From positions 62,001 to 126,000 of the forward strand of contig VDFB02344241.1 of the NCBI GenBank assembly GCA_007258455.2: 64,000 nucleotides of DNA. Direction: 5' to 3'. Of the stretch, positions 10,736 to 22,940 are shown one piece after another. Position 1 is the first letter of the stretch. The number at the start of each line of letters is the position of its first letter. A program made the position numbers and the translations under genes. Origin of the DNA: Sequoia sempervirens (taxonomy: Eukaryota > Streptophyta > Pinopsida > Cupressales > Cupressaceae). Below the pieces are notes generated by a model. The model saw only the letters and a list, made by a program, of their open reading frames with translations. It did not search any database and had not been told where the DNA came from.

Positions 10736-11995
10736 TTTTAACACATAAAATAAGTCTAATTAACATATTAATGTGTCCACTTTAGACCACACAAAAATTT
10801 ACAAATATTTTATAGTATATATTCACTATTGAATAAAAAGATTAGTAAATTTGTTTTAAAAAATGTATTCAATGTAACTCATTTATCCAAATCCACCTTA
10901 AGCCCTAATTTGGAAAAACAAATAATCCCAAAAAAAATAAAAAAAATAAAAACATTCATTTATTATTGAAGACTTGAGAACATGTCGGCTTCAAACAATA
11001 ATATGTATATTTTAAAATGCATTCACATGCCAGAAGTGCTTTATTTCATTTCAATCAAGAGAAAAACGGTGGTCTTCAGTACAAGAAAGTGTGTAAAACA
11101 TTGATCATTTTTATGTTCGTTGAAGTGAAATGTAAAAATGACAATAAAAAGAGGAACGGTCACGATTTTTTCGACTGTCTTGCATCCCTTCTGCAGCAAT
11201 ATGCGATGTTGATTTACTTTGTCAGGTGACTCTTTTCAAATAGGTAACGCCTTCGGCATAATTAGCATAATTAATATAATTTAAATTTTATATAAAAAAT
11301 AATAATTATAAATATATAATTATACTATTTATTATTATTATTATATTATATTCTTTAACAAAATTATATATCTATAAAACTAGCATACCTATATTAATTA
11401 ATAATATATCTAAAACACGTCGAGAGTTATTTTTATTGAGACGTCTATTGACTTGAAAGAAATGCTTACATTTTCATGAACATGAATTTGAAAAGCAATC
11501 GATATGATTTCATTATAGTTTTTGTCATTGTTTATTTTAGTTCCCATACATGTAAGGGTACACACTCAAATTTAAAATCATACCAACTTGTATATAACAA
11601 CAATCAACAAAGAACAATAAATTTAAAATCATAAATTTAATTAATCATTAGATTTAGTATTGAAAGCAACAAAGAACAATATCACAACAAAAATCACATG
11701 AACTAACTTAGATATATCCACTATTTTTTTTTCAATGTTTGAATACACTGTTCACATGATATACATTCAAGCATTTGAATGTCATGAAACCTATAGCTTT
11801 GCAATTGAATCTAATAAAGCTTTGCTCTCAAATGAATAATCAAACTTTGTTATTTTTATGACTGTGCATTTAATTCTTTGTTCATCATTATAAGTCTCTC
11901 TTTTCACTTGAAGTTTAAATATGTATTGTTGAAAAGGACCTTTTGTATAATGTGTGCAAACTTAACATCATCTTGTTTTTCATGCTTCAAAATGT
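10736..11995. other. AT-rich intergenic DNA, no recognised gene
   Basis: No ORF with family resemblance is present. At 11240-11450 there is a short AT-rich element-like piece that starts ggtaacgccttcggcataat and ends with aaactagcatacctatatt and acacgtcgagag. Related pieces occur at 29690, 34165 and 40490. The 3' terminus of the Helitron (CTRR plus hairpin) should lie in this interval, but I could not identify it. Confidence 0.5.
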
Positions 11996-13180
11996 TCAAT
12001 TCTTTTGTTGTAACACCCATAATTTCTTATGTGCTTCTTCAAAAGCAGTAATCCAAGTGAATGAAGTATGGTCTTGCACTTTGCATTGAAGTATATATTT
12101 AATATCACATTCAGGGAAAGTTTTATCACATCTTCCACAATACCACTGACCATTTTCATTAGTGTTTACCTTTTTGCATTGCCTACCTCCAATTTTCAAA
12201 GGGCAAGTTGTATAACAAAAATTTTCTACCTTAATGAAAGATAAGGTAGCTTTTATCACTATCCAATAAGGTTTACCAAAGTTACCAACATCCTAATCTT
12301 GTATTTGTGAGATAATTTTTAACATTTTTTCTTCTATCACAGATGAGATTTCCTTTGTAATAGAATGAGAATGGAGAAATCTTCTTTCCTTCTGTATCAA
12401 ACCACAATCTCAATCTATGTGAGTCTAGCAAATCTGGATTTATAAGGAGTTGGGTTGTAGTAATTGTTCCCACAAATTTCCCACCAAAATCACTAATCTG
12501 TGCAGTCTTTATAGCAAGAATGGGGGAAGTTCCTACATTGCACATTTCTTGGAGTTGTTGACCTTCCTTGTTGCAAAAACCACCCCACATTGTTAATTCC
12601 ACCATACAACCTGACATGTATTTTAGTTGAAGGGTTCTTTCTTGAGTTTGTGTGGCATTCTTTCTGAATATTGTGTTTGGTGTGTCGATTGAGAGAACAC
12701 CAATTATATCAACCAGAGAATTATTTTTCATGTTCTTAATTTCTCTTATCGGTGTAAAATGGAATTATTGTTTTGGTATACAGCTATCCTCCTCCAAACA
12801 CAACTCAACAATTTAATTTGTTTCTAATAAGATTTTCCATTCATTTTTTAATTGGTTGAAATTCTTTTGTGCAGGTTTGAGTCTCCCTTTTGAGATGAGA
12901 AACACTTTTCCAATTTCTATGTGTTCATAAAAATTTTCTGCAACTGCATTAAAACATGTTACTCTGATTTCACCATCATCTAAAGCAACCAAGTCAAACA
13001 TAAACACTTTTCCATCTCCTTTTGCATTGTTAAAATGACGAAGTTGACCCTTTCTAGTGACTCTTGTCTTTATTGACCATCTATTCTGGTATGGATTGAG
13101 TGCTACAATGGGAATGGTTCTTGTATGAGGTTCTTTTTGACAGAAATTAGGTGTTTAAATGGATTGTAGGTAGGATCCAT
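11996..13180 (-). pseudogene. RPA1-like single-strand DNA-binding protein of the Helitron
   Basis: This resembles the large subunit of replication protein A. From an ATG at 13180 (MDPTYNPFKHL) it runs into the DBD-A fold (IPIVALNPYQNRWSIKTRVT, then KVFMFDLVALDDGEIRVTCF and GKVFLISKGRLKPAQKNF). DBD-B follows (LVDIIGVLSI, LTMWGGF), and then the C-terminal zinc-ribbon DBD-C (CPLKIGGRQCKKV, WYCGRCDKTFPECDIKYIL). Damage: a 1-nt shift near 13125, TAA codons near 12811 and 12768, and another frameshift near 12290-12270. The acceptor-like atgcag just before the ATG means it could be either an exon joined to the helicase or a separate ORF. It probably once protected single-stranded Helitron DNA. Confidence 0.85.
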
Positions 13181-13357
13181 GCCTGCATCATCATCATATA
13201 AGAAAAATAGTATTCAATAGAATTTGAACACAGCAAAAAAAATTGGAAGAGTAACTAGAAACATTTATAATTTGTTGAATTTTTAATGTAGCAGAAGAAT
13301 TGAATATAGCACAAAACTAAATATCATACACATATATTACATTGTGGAATTTCACAC

Positions 13358-15713
13358 TCATGGAATCAACATTGAAGAACATATGCATGTTACATAAGTA
13401 TGTTCTACTATTTTCAATCTATTTTCCTCAGCGTTTCTCTTCGCAAGTTGTCTACCATTTTTTATTTTTTCATAATGGTCATATGTGAACGATGGCATAA
13501 ATCTTAAATCTTCGATGCATTTTACATGGGATATAGCTACAAATGTCAATCATGTTCTTTCTCTTGGTCCTATAACAATAGTAGCTTTTGATAGAGTTAA
13601 ACCCTGTGATTTGTGAATTGTCAATGCCAAGACAATCTTAACAAAATTTGGATTGTCCTGCCCCTCTGTATTGTTGTAATTGGAATTGTATTTGGGTTAT
13701 GATTATTAAATGGTATTCCTGAATAGCTGTCAAATGCAACCATTACATATGTAGATGGTTCTAGTGGACCTGTTCCAGGTTTGTATACAATGCTTCAAGT
13801 ATATATCCTAAAGCTCCATTGACAAGGCCTACTTGTATCAATAGACTTGAGGTTAACATAACCCTAACATCTTTACATATCAATAATTCTAGATCCATCT
13901 CATCATTTGAGCATTCTTCTCCTGCATTGGTACTTCTTGATTTTGTTGCAACACTGCGTGCAATAGGATGGTTCAATGAGTATAACATTTTCTTGTTATG
14001 GTTATTAACATTTTCATTTGCGGAGAATAAATGCACACCACTATCAAACTCCTGATTGCTTTCTACATCTAATGTATAGTGGTTCTTGTCATAAGTAATT
14101 TTCAATCATCGATTGTGGGGTTTGCATCTCTCAAATTTGTCAAAAGTTGATGAAATCTTTGTTGATGGATGTTTTGTCCATCTTGTCTGAATATTTTATC
14201 GAGAGTAACCATGGTTTTGAATTCTTCCCATAGCAACTTAGCTCGTGTGTTGCTATCATATGTCGGTCTATCATTAATAGGAGCTAACTGGCCCAAATCT
14301 CCAACAAAAATGATAGATATTCCTGATAGAAAATTGATAACAATTATTGTGAATACTATAGAACTTTATAGTTATACAATTGTCATTTACATGATTTTTT
14401 TGTATTTCCATATAAAATAATTAATTTGGTTAATCAAATAGATATCTACCTCCAAAGTTACAATTTGCATTTTGTGGGAATGCTTGTTGGAGCCAAGAAT
14501 CAATGTTTTCTAGCAAGTTTTGACCAATGAAGCTCATTTCATCAATTAGAATGTACTTGATGTTTGTTATTTCTTCTTGAAAACTTGTGAGCCTTGCTCC
14601 TTCCAATTGAGCAAAATCTCTAATTAGGATTCTGAGTTTTGAATGAATTGTGGATGCTCTTATGTTGAATGTTGCAACTCTAGTTGGTGTTAGTACTAAT
14701 AGAAGAGGATAAGGACCAGGATATGTTGCATTTTTAAGAGTTTGACTAATAGCACCAATTAGATATGACTTTCCCGTTCCTGTTATTCCTTGAATTACCA
14801 TCAACAAGGGTGATGCATTTTGATTATTATGGTAGTGTGTCATGATTATGTTGAGTGCCTTTTTTGTTTGTCACCGAGGGTTGTGTAGTTTATAGGTTGT
14901 GGTATTTCTTCATGTATGAGACATCCATGTTCTCTCATGCTACTAATGAAGTTCATTGCTTGATTTGTATACATTTCACCACGGTATTCATTACACCAAT
15001 TTGCTTGTCTATCAAAATCTCTCCTTCCCAACATATCTATTTTAGAAACTTGTATATTTTGACCATGATGTAGTCCAGATAGTATTTCCCATTCATGCTT
15101 GGTAGTATTTCTTTGAAGAGCTTCATTGTCTTCAATTTTAGTATCACTAATGTTTTCATCATGTTCTTCAATTGTTATTCATTCCACGTGCCAAGGGTTA
15201 TAATGGAATGACTTCCAGTTTTGTCTTATTGATTCATCAGCATGACCAATATCTCTATCCACATCATGAAAAGGTTTGTACAACAATAATTATGAATAAC
15301 AAAAATTAATCCATTTATCTGACTCACGTGGAGGAATGGATAAAAAATTAGGACGTACTCTAACAATAACTATCTTTTTTTCTTGGCTCCCATTTGTTAT
15401 CTCTCCTTTTAGGATTATATATCTATGATTTGGCTACATCAATTAGTGTAACACCTTATATAGACAAAGGCCTTATTTTATATCCTTGGTCGAAAGATGT
15501 TGTTTGTTCTTCATTATTTTCTTCATCATTTACACTTACGGGTTTGAACACCTCACGTGACAGATTTAGATTGATAAACCTCCTACTTCTCTCTACCAAT
15601 GGAAGTTCAAGTAGCATGTGGCATGCCTCTTGAGTTCCAATGTCTCTTTTTATGACAATCTCAGTCAAAAGTCTTCTATATGCTTTTGTAGCCAAATCAT
15701 CTGGATTTTCCAT
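13358..15713 (-). pseudogene. Helitron PIF1-like helicase region with a spliceosomal intron
   Basis: This is the SF1B helicase half of a RepHel protein. 15713-15456 gives the linker with RDIGTQEACHMLLELPL. The Walker A motif GITGTGKSYLIGAI is at about 14790 and Walker B YILIDEMSFIG at about 14550. Motif III FVGDLGQLAPIND is at about 14310, motif V HKSQGLTLSKA at about 13615 and motif VI FVAISHVK at about 13545. A 127-bp GT-AG intron (14323-14449) separates NFGG from ISIIFVGD, and removing it restores the expected family sequence. Lesions include a TGA between the ERT and LTFVAIS segments and further stops. Confidence 0.87.
14323..14449 (-). other. Intron in the Helitron helicase (GT-AG, 127 bp)
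   Basis: On the minus strand the donor reads tttggag|gtagatatc and the acceptor tttctatcag|gaatatct. Joining them gives NFGGISIIFVGDLG, which matches the uninterrupted helicase pattern. The intron is AT-rich and has phase 1. Confidence 0.75.
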
Positions 15714-16428
15714 GTTTGCAAGTCACATTAACATCTGTTGGTATGTTTTCAAACTTTTTTATGCTTTTGTTGCATACTTTGCAATATGTTTGATTACAAC
15801 ATGTTTGGAAAGAACAAATTTCCAATCTATATTTTCTCTCCATAATTGCAATATGTAATGATTGTGTGAGTTTACTCTGTCATCATTCCTCACAAGCTTA
15901 ATTTTTTTTTACTTATTTTTGTGTCTTCATATAATTTGGATCCCTCCAAATTTAATGGCCAAGGAGCATTATACATATTATGAATATGAATAAGTAATGT
16001 ATTTTTGTAGTTTAGAATCATATGACAGTTGATTTGAATATAAATATTTTAACTTATGAAAATTGTTCCCTGTAAACCATTGTTCCTCATTTTTTTCATA
16101 GGCATGCACCCTCCCTACAGAATTTAGTAGCTCTTCATAGTCACGATCAACATTGATCTTTGTAAGTTGTCTTGTATTTTTCAGACATGGATGTTGAGGA
16201 AAATTTTGGAATGCCTACAATTGGATAGACAAATAAATTGATTAGTTATGTGATAAACTACAAATCATTTACGACATATACGATATGCATATGTTTTACT
16301 ACTTTGAACATGCCTAGATGTTTTGCAGATGTGGATCTTGTCTAGGATTCCATGCTTGAACAATAGAATGGAAATATCTTTTTCATTGCTCTTGATTTGA
16401 CCAATCCAAGTTGTCCATATTTGGTGCT

Positions 16429-18055
16429 TCATGTATCAAAATGAATCCATACACATGTGGAGCCCCTGTGTTGCCACTCATATCTAGACCAAAAACCTTG
16501 AATTTTCATTCCTTTTTCTAGTATTTTTGTTCTGAACATGGAATGTCTTAAATGCATGTACTGTGTGACTATATGAGGATAGTCAATAACATTTTGTTTT
16601 CGCCATATTTGAGCCTCTCGTGGAGTAGTTGGCGGTGTTACTGGCATTAGTGCATGCAAATCTGGCCAATACAAATTTGTTGCACTCAAAGTGAAGAATA
16701 TTGTAGGAGAGCCTATTTGATGAAGCATGTCAATCAATTTTGCACAACATTTTGTCCAGTATGATCATGTACCCCTCAATTTTGTTCCAAATCACATTAA
16801 CCTATCAGCTATATGGGATTGTGGCATGTTTTCCATATGCTAACGCAACTCGTTGATGGTGATTAGCATGTCTTGAAAGCTTCTTTTGACAAATATAGTT
16901 GAAGAATGTTGTGCATGGTGTCTCATTGTCATATTCATCATAAAATATTGAAATCTTGGATGCCAACCAAAATGATGGTCCCTATAACACAATAAATGTT
17001 TAACAAATTCATGCAGATGCACTCTTCTCATTTGTGGTTCTAACCAATCACATTTACCATTAGGGAACAATGTTGGGAATGCCATATCAAGTAATCCTGG
17101 AGTGACATATTCATTGATAGGAGATGAAACAATTCTTGGCCAATCAATCAATGCTGCTAAATTTGCTTCAGGGTTATTAACCCATGCCTGAATCAATTCC
17201 ATTTCTCCTTGAGCATTAGGTGGCATAGAAGCCATTGATGTAGTGTGCTCAATTATATTTCCTTGATCCATGTCCATGATTGGACCCACAAATACAATTT
17301 CATTTGAATCATAATCAAATTCTATATGCACTGTTTGTAATTTGTTGAATATATTTTCATCAAAAATTCCTATGAGATCATTTAGAGCATTTACATTGAT
17401 TTTGACATCTGAATAAAACTTGTCATGGTATACTTTGTATTTTAGTGCCTTATACACACAATCCCTATTCACTGTGAAGTCATAATTTGTGCCACGTTGA
17501 TCCCTTCTTTGAACAATGATGATTGACAACTCTCGTATTGAATGTGGCAAAACATTTGAAGCATATTCCACATTTTGTGGAAAACTTATTGTGTGTCCTC
17601 TGTATTTATACTAACCACCGACTGCATGGGTAACTTGTAATATTCTACTAACACGTGCAATTAACATTTCTTCTACTTTAGTCAATTTCACAAGCTCTTA
17701 TGGTTGTGGCCCAAGATCCATATTATTTAAAGCTGAAAATCTATGATTCCCTTTCTCTTGAAGACATCTATTACAAACAACACCTTCAAAGGTGTGAAAT
17801 ACTTTTCATTCCTAGGTAGCATTCTTAACAGATATAACACATGCCTAGTGTTGTCAAGTTATCTAATTGATGTCGAAATTGTACTTGAATTTTTTTGAAA
17901 TCATCGTGAAGCATTCCATTTGGGTTTTGTATGTTTCCTTGTACACCTAAATTTCTCTCATCTTGTATTGTGACTTTTTCCCTTTGTCTAACATAGCTTT
18001 CTCTTTCAACTTCATTGTGTTTTTTTCTCTGTTCTTCCCTTTCAACATCCATCAT
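16429..18055 (-). pseudogene. Helitron N-terminal and Rep (HUH) region
   Basis: 17825-18055 is a charged, coiled-coil-prone N-terminus (EEQRKKHNEVERESYV), followed by Cys pairs (CYIC). A frame with FSALNNMDLGPQP, stop, LTKVEEMLIARVSRI precedes 17571. 16840-17571 has the Helitron helicase-like signature (LDMAFPTLFPNGKCDW, HHFGWHPRFQYFMMNM). 16429-16737 shows GSPTIFFTLSATNLYWPDL and the Rep motif-2 lead-in YEWQHRG. The motif that should follow, APHVYGFI, lies in the +1 frame, so a 1-nt deletion near 16465 splits the HUH motif. The Rep nuclease is therefore dead as read. Confidence 0.85.
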
Positions 18056-18129
18056 TTTTTTCCATCGTCATCTTCTATATTCTCTTTGATATTGTTTTCT
18101 TTGCTCCTTTGATTCAAAATTCAATCTCG

Positions 18130-19622
18130 ATCGCACCATATCTAGAAAATAATTGAAGTTGGATTTGTAAAATTGATGTTTTTCAATGGTAAATCTACTT
18201 TTATTTTAAATGAATTTCATTTAATATCAAAGACTATTGCAATCAAAAGGTTCTAAATAGAATACAAATTTACATGACTATTACATAAGAAGTATAGGTG
18301 AAGCATAATTAGAAGAAGAGATTTCATCACAAAGAAGAAAAAATGAAAACTTTATTGTGTTTTGGAAATTGGTCCTTGAAAAAATGCACTCATTATTGTG
18401 ATTTTGTGACTATTTATATATCAAGTAGGGCATGTACATCCAAAATACCTAAACAATCTTTTACAAAAGTCGACATTAAATTCTATATGAAAATATTGTT
18501 CATCAAACTAAGTGACTCGTGGTTGCCACCTACATACAACACTTATGAACAATTTTTTTACAAAATAGACATGAAAGTCTACATCAAAATGTTGTTCATA
18601 AGAGTGACCCAACCATTGAACAACCCTCTATATGCTTCACATGTGCCTACCCTAATTATGATACAAGAACAAAATAAATTTATCAATAGCGCTTTTTGTA
18701 ACTCTTGGTTCCTCGTATTGCTCAGCATAATAAAGTTCTCCTCAAAAACCAGAGAATCTTGTAACTTTCTTGCATGTTGCATGTAATTTGCAGGCAATGT
18801 CTTCCATGTCATCAATCTCTTGTCATTCTATTCCACGTGCAAGCAGTGCAACATCATGGCGTTCTCTAATGATTTGTTTTGAGTGGTATTTAATTGATGT
18901 GTACAACTTGTCTATCGGACTTGGCACATGTGTGTTTGAATTTGTTGACTCCTCATGGGCTTCTAGTTGTTGGACTATTGGTTCGCTGGAAGGAGATTCA
19001 TTGTGGGTAGCCATTATCTAAACAATAAATTAAACTCATAAATAACATGTTATAAAGATATGTATGATTCTAAGTTATAGAATCATACATATATGATTTT
19101 CAATAGAATTTTCAAAGCTAACAAGACTACAAAGAGAAGTGTAAGAAAGTTGGTATCAAATTTATTTTAATGTAGGAGGTTGGTGAGTTATCGATAGAGA
19201 TGGTAGCAGTGGTACTAATGTTAAGAAAGCTTCATAACCTAATTAATAGTCATAGAAATTTTGAACAGAATTTCAATGTCAACATAGTTTTACCACTTAA
19301 ATTGCAATTTATAAGTAGCACTTGCCCAACACAAGATGAATTCGATAAACAAAGAATCGTTCATTCCAACAACATTTGAATAATGTTTTATTTATTTGCC
19401 ACATCAAGGCATACATTACATATATAAATTAGGTTTCACTTATTCAAGGGAATCATCAGAACTTATCAAAATTATTTCAGGGGGAGGTTGCATCTGCTGG
19501 TGATCCTCATTATTCTTTTGTTTCTTAGGAGGATTAGTACAACTATTTTTACTTGGTACACGATCATTAGGGGGTAACTTCTTGTCCAAATCTGCTTGGA
19601 CACTAGCTGTTGCTTTCTTCAA
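18130..19622 (-). other. Region upstream of the Helitron Rep with two small unrecognised ORFs
   Basis: 18823-19014 (63 aa, starting MATHNESPSSEPIVQQ) and 19440-19622 (60 aa, KK/PP-rich, ending IILISSDDSLE) lie on the same strand as the Helitron. Neither matches a family I recognise. The second ends in a SUMO-interaction-like hydrophobic/acidic patch (IILISSDD), which is only a resemblance. 18450-18610 contains a degenerate tandem duplication of about 98 bp (tttacaaaa...gacat...aaatattgttcat). They may be 5' exons of the Helitron gene or captured host fragments. Confidence 0.35.
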
Positions 19623-21206
19623 CCATTTAATTTATGCCTTAACATCTCGAATTCTCTCCATTGCATGAGCGATGGTCTCATCCTTCTTGAGCCAGCCTTC
19701 ACCTTCTATGTTTGTTCCTTCTATGGTTTTAGTCAATGCAGCTCACTCCTTTTTGCATTGTAAGTAACGAGCATTTCTAGCTATGGACTTACGAGTGGTC
19801 TACTTAATGCACACCATGTCTAGCATAGAAAGGTTCACATTAGTTACACAAGCACAATTCTAATGTCAAATTGTACATTCACAAGGAAAAACAATAAACC
19901 AAAACCCTAATTGTAACCTTGATCTAACCCTATGCTAACTCTTACTCCAAGCTTTATCTTAGAATTCCAATTGAACCCTAATCTTAACTAAGCCATAATC
20001 ATAATCATAACCCAATTATAGTCATAATCCTAACTAAGTCATAATCATAATCATAATAGTAAATAATAATGTTATATAATTTTTTTCATATGATAAACTT
20101 ATGTGTAAATGTAATTCTTAATCACATTATTTTTTAAAAATCATTCATGGATTTTTATGAAGATTCTTTATTTTCCCCCACCAACAAGGAAATTGAATTT
20201 TTAATAGTGAAATTTACCCTAACCCTAACCTAATTGAAATCTAACCCTAACCCAATTAAAATCTAACCCTAAGCCTGAAACCTAATTGAATTCTAACTCT
20301 AATTGAATTCAATGAAAATTAAGATGCATATATGAACACTAAAACTCATGTTTCAAGCACGTAGAATGTGACATGTTTGGATTTGATTAGATTTGATGAG
20401 ATAGTTTGACCAAGAAACCAAAAAGCATAAGACATGAAGCTTGTCCTACAAAGTCTTCTCATAAATCATACAATATTACGTTTACATTTCTTTCAATTTG
20501 TTTTCATGCAAATGAGTAAATGAAATCCTAACTTCTTTTGATTTCCTTTGGCCAAACTTAAAATGATCAATTGTGTGCTAATTAAATAGTGCTAAGTGAT
20601 TGACACTTTATTTCAAATATGTATAAGTGGCATTTATTCATTTCTCGCTAGGGAAAGGTGGGATTTCCTTTCAAAATACAATTCTTCTAAATTCTAGAAT
20701 TTGGCCATTTAACATACATTGTTTTATGGGAGTAGGAACAATATGAACCAACTCATTAAAATGCACTATCGACACTATCTATTTAATCTGTAATCAACTA
20801 TTCTATTCTATTTTACCTCTCAACTGAGGTTCATAGTTCACACATAACAAAATTCAACACAATTATTGAAGATACATGTAATTTTTTGATATGGATTTGG
20901 GCATAAATACCTGTACTTAGAACCTCACTAAAATGCCAACCGAAAGAGTGGAGAATGTTCTTTCTATAGAGCTCTACAAATAGATAGAATTTCAACTTGA
21001 GTCTTATGCAACCAATTTCAAAACAATAAAATTTTCATGGTTGTAGAAACATAATGCTTGACCAATTTCAAAACAGTAAAATTTTCATGGTTGTAGAAAC
21101 AAAAGCTTACCTATGCTTGACGTATATCTAAAGATGTAGATGGTTTGAGTATTTGCGGACAACTTCCTCTCGTTGAAGTAAAAATTCATTATCCCCTCTG
21201 CTAGTC
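19623..21206. other. AT-rich spacer with CCCTAA-like runs and a tandem duplication
   Basis: No gene is recognised. 19905-20275 contains loosely repeated aaccctaa units, including ccctaaccctaacc near 20217. 21011-21060 and 21061-21110 are a 50-bp tandem duplication (accaatttcaaaacaataaa...), with three or four differences. Confidence 0.6.
21011..21110. repeat. 50-bp tandem duplication
   Basis: Two consecutive units start accaatttcaaaaca and share attttcatggttgtagaaac. They differ at a few positions, so the duplication is not brand new. Confidence 0.9.
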
Positions 21207-21223
21207 AAAAGAGGCCTTTATAG
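21207..21223 (+). repeat. Left target-site duplication of LINE B
   Basis: aaaagaggcctttatag is repeated exactly at 27344-27360 after the A-rich tail. The first four A residues could belong to the tail, giving 13-17 bp, typical of L1-type insertion. Confidence 0.9.
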
Positions 21224-21539
21224 ATTCAGAGGATAAGATAATATGCATCGACATTGGATTGATGGTGCTCGCGGGTGCTGGGTGTGGACGTGCTAGGGAA
21301 TTTGCGCCCTAGCCTGGTGGCTCTGTGTTTCTGGTGGTTGAGTGGGTGGGAAGTCTGGGCGGTGCGGGTAGGGGCTAGGGGTGGCTCTTTTTGCTTTCTT
21401 TCTTTTGTGCGTGCGTGCAGTTTCAGGGGGGGTTTGGTGCAATCTACTGGGGTTTGGTGTGGGCGTTGGGTCGTTTATTGTCATTGACCCCTTTCTCTTA
21501 AGTTTGATCCTTTTGATTTCTCTGTTGGCTAGGGTTTGA

Positions 21540-22940
21540 ATGGCAAGGAATGCACCGATTGGTGAGGTGAAGGGAGATATTCCTATGGTGGAGGTTGGTG
21601 GTGGGGCTTCGTCTAGAGAGGGTTTAACAAAATCTAGTACCTTTAAAATGCATAAGATAAATGGATGTCTGGAAAGGGCGCAAGTTCGTCCTGTGTTGGT
21701 GATTCAATCAGAGGCGGTAGCTGAAGATTTGGATTACTACAGTAAGCATGTTTTGATTTGTAAATTTATGGGGATGAGGGTTTCTCTTTCTTTCTTGGAC
21801 ACTTGGATCCACAAGACATGGTCTCCAGAGGGTGACTTTGATGTTTTTTTGGCTACAAACAATTTCTTTCTGGTAGATTTATCATGCATTACTGATCGAA
21901 ATAGGGCATTTGAAGGGGGGCCTTATTTTTATAATCAAGTAGGTCTTTTCATAAAACCATGGCATGTTGGCTTTAATTCGGCGAAAGAGTTTCCTTCTAG
22001 GGTTCCGGTTTGGGTTCGCCTTCCTCGACTGCCGCTTGAATGTTGGAGAACTGATATATTACAATCAATTGCTTTATTGTTGGGTAAGCCTATTAGACCT
22101 TCTCAACATACTTTAGATAAGAGGATCTTTTCTTATGCGAGGGTTTGTGTCGAGATTGATCTGAGTCAACCTCTGCCTAATTTTATTAATTTGACTGTTG
22201 GCTCTAATTCCTGGACTCAACCTTTGGATTATGAAATGTTGCCTTTTCGTTGTCGATTATGCCATGAATATGGGCATCTGCAGCAGAGGTGTCCTCAAGA
22301 TTTTGGTACGGGAGGTGCAAATAATGTGGGTTCCCAATCTAATCTAAGGGTGGAAAAGGGTAAGGATCCTATACAGGGAATGGCAGTGGACAAAGATGGT
22401 TTTGTTCTAGTTAAACCTCATAATTGTGGACGGGGCCAAAAGAGGCCTTTCCAGGATAGACAGGAAGGGGAGAATTTCAATAGATTTGAGGCTTTGGATG
22501 AGTTAGTTCAAGAGGAAGGGTTTATAGCTAACATGCAAACAGTGGATGGCTCTGGTTCTAAGGAGTTGGTTGAGGTACAACCTTCGGTGATCCTTGGAGT
22601 GGATCAGCTTGGTGACTAGGATCCTCAGATGGTGTCTGGTCTAGGTCCTTCCACTCTAGCTCTTGGTGTAGGGGATGGGGGGGTTGTTGATTCTGGTGGC
22701 CCCTCTGGTGCTGGTAAGGTCTACTCGGAGGCTCGGGATAACCCTGATTTAGGTAAGTTTAAACCTTCTTCCTCTATTCTGGGTGTGCAGCAAAAATCTT
22801 TTAAGAAAGGGATTCTTGAGAAATCAATTAAGGTTGGTCGCAAAAAGGACCAAGAAAAGGTGAAGCTTGCTGGAGAGACATTGGTTGAGGCTGGTTTAGT
22901 GAAGACTATTGATGCTCACTTTTCTCAACCCCAACGATGA
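21540..22940 (+). pseudogene. LINE B ORF1 (DUF4283 + CCHC), one nonsense codon
   Basis: This is an RNA-binding LINE ORF1. It starts at ATG 21540 after a G-rich leader. DUF4283 spans about residues 35-220 (KHVLICKFMGMRVSLSFLD, GGPYFYNQVGLFIKPWHVGF, PVWVRLPRLPLECW). The CCHC knuckle is CRLCHEYGHLQQRC at about residues 240-253. A TAG at 22617 interrupts the low-complexity tail; the same frame reopens and runs to 22940. Its stop TGA overlaps the ORF2 ATG as ATGA, exactly as in LINE A. The tail is Gly/Lys-rich with a basic VGRKKDQEKVKL stretch shared with LINE A. Confidence 0.88.

Larger units (their letters stand above)
11996..18130 (-). mobile_element. Degenerate autonomous Helitron (Rep-helicase plus RPA1-like gene)
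   Basis: On the minus strand the order is a charged N-terminus (18055-17825), a Helitron_like_N region (17571-16840), the Rep region with the HUH neighbourhood (16737-16429), a linker (15713-15456), a PIF1-like helicase (about 15034-13358) and an RPA1-like protein (13180-11996). All parts carry stops or frameshifts. Rolling-circle replication by the Rep HUH nuclease plus helicase is the known mode of transposition; plant Helitrons often also encode RPA. Terminal TC and CTRR ends were not located, so the boundaries are minimal. Two small ORFs upstream (18823-19014 and 19440-19622) could belong to it. Confidence 0.88.

Noticed and set aside
21275..21487. Plus-strand 70-aa ORF upstream of LINE B ORF1
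   Set aside because: It lies in the G-rich 5' UTR of LINE B and shows no conserved motif; without a LINE A counterpart (gap) it cannot be supported.
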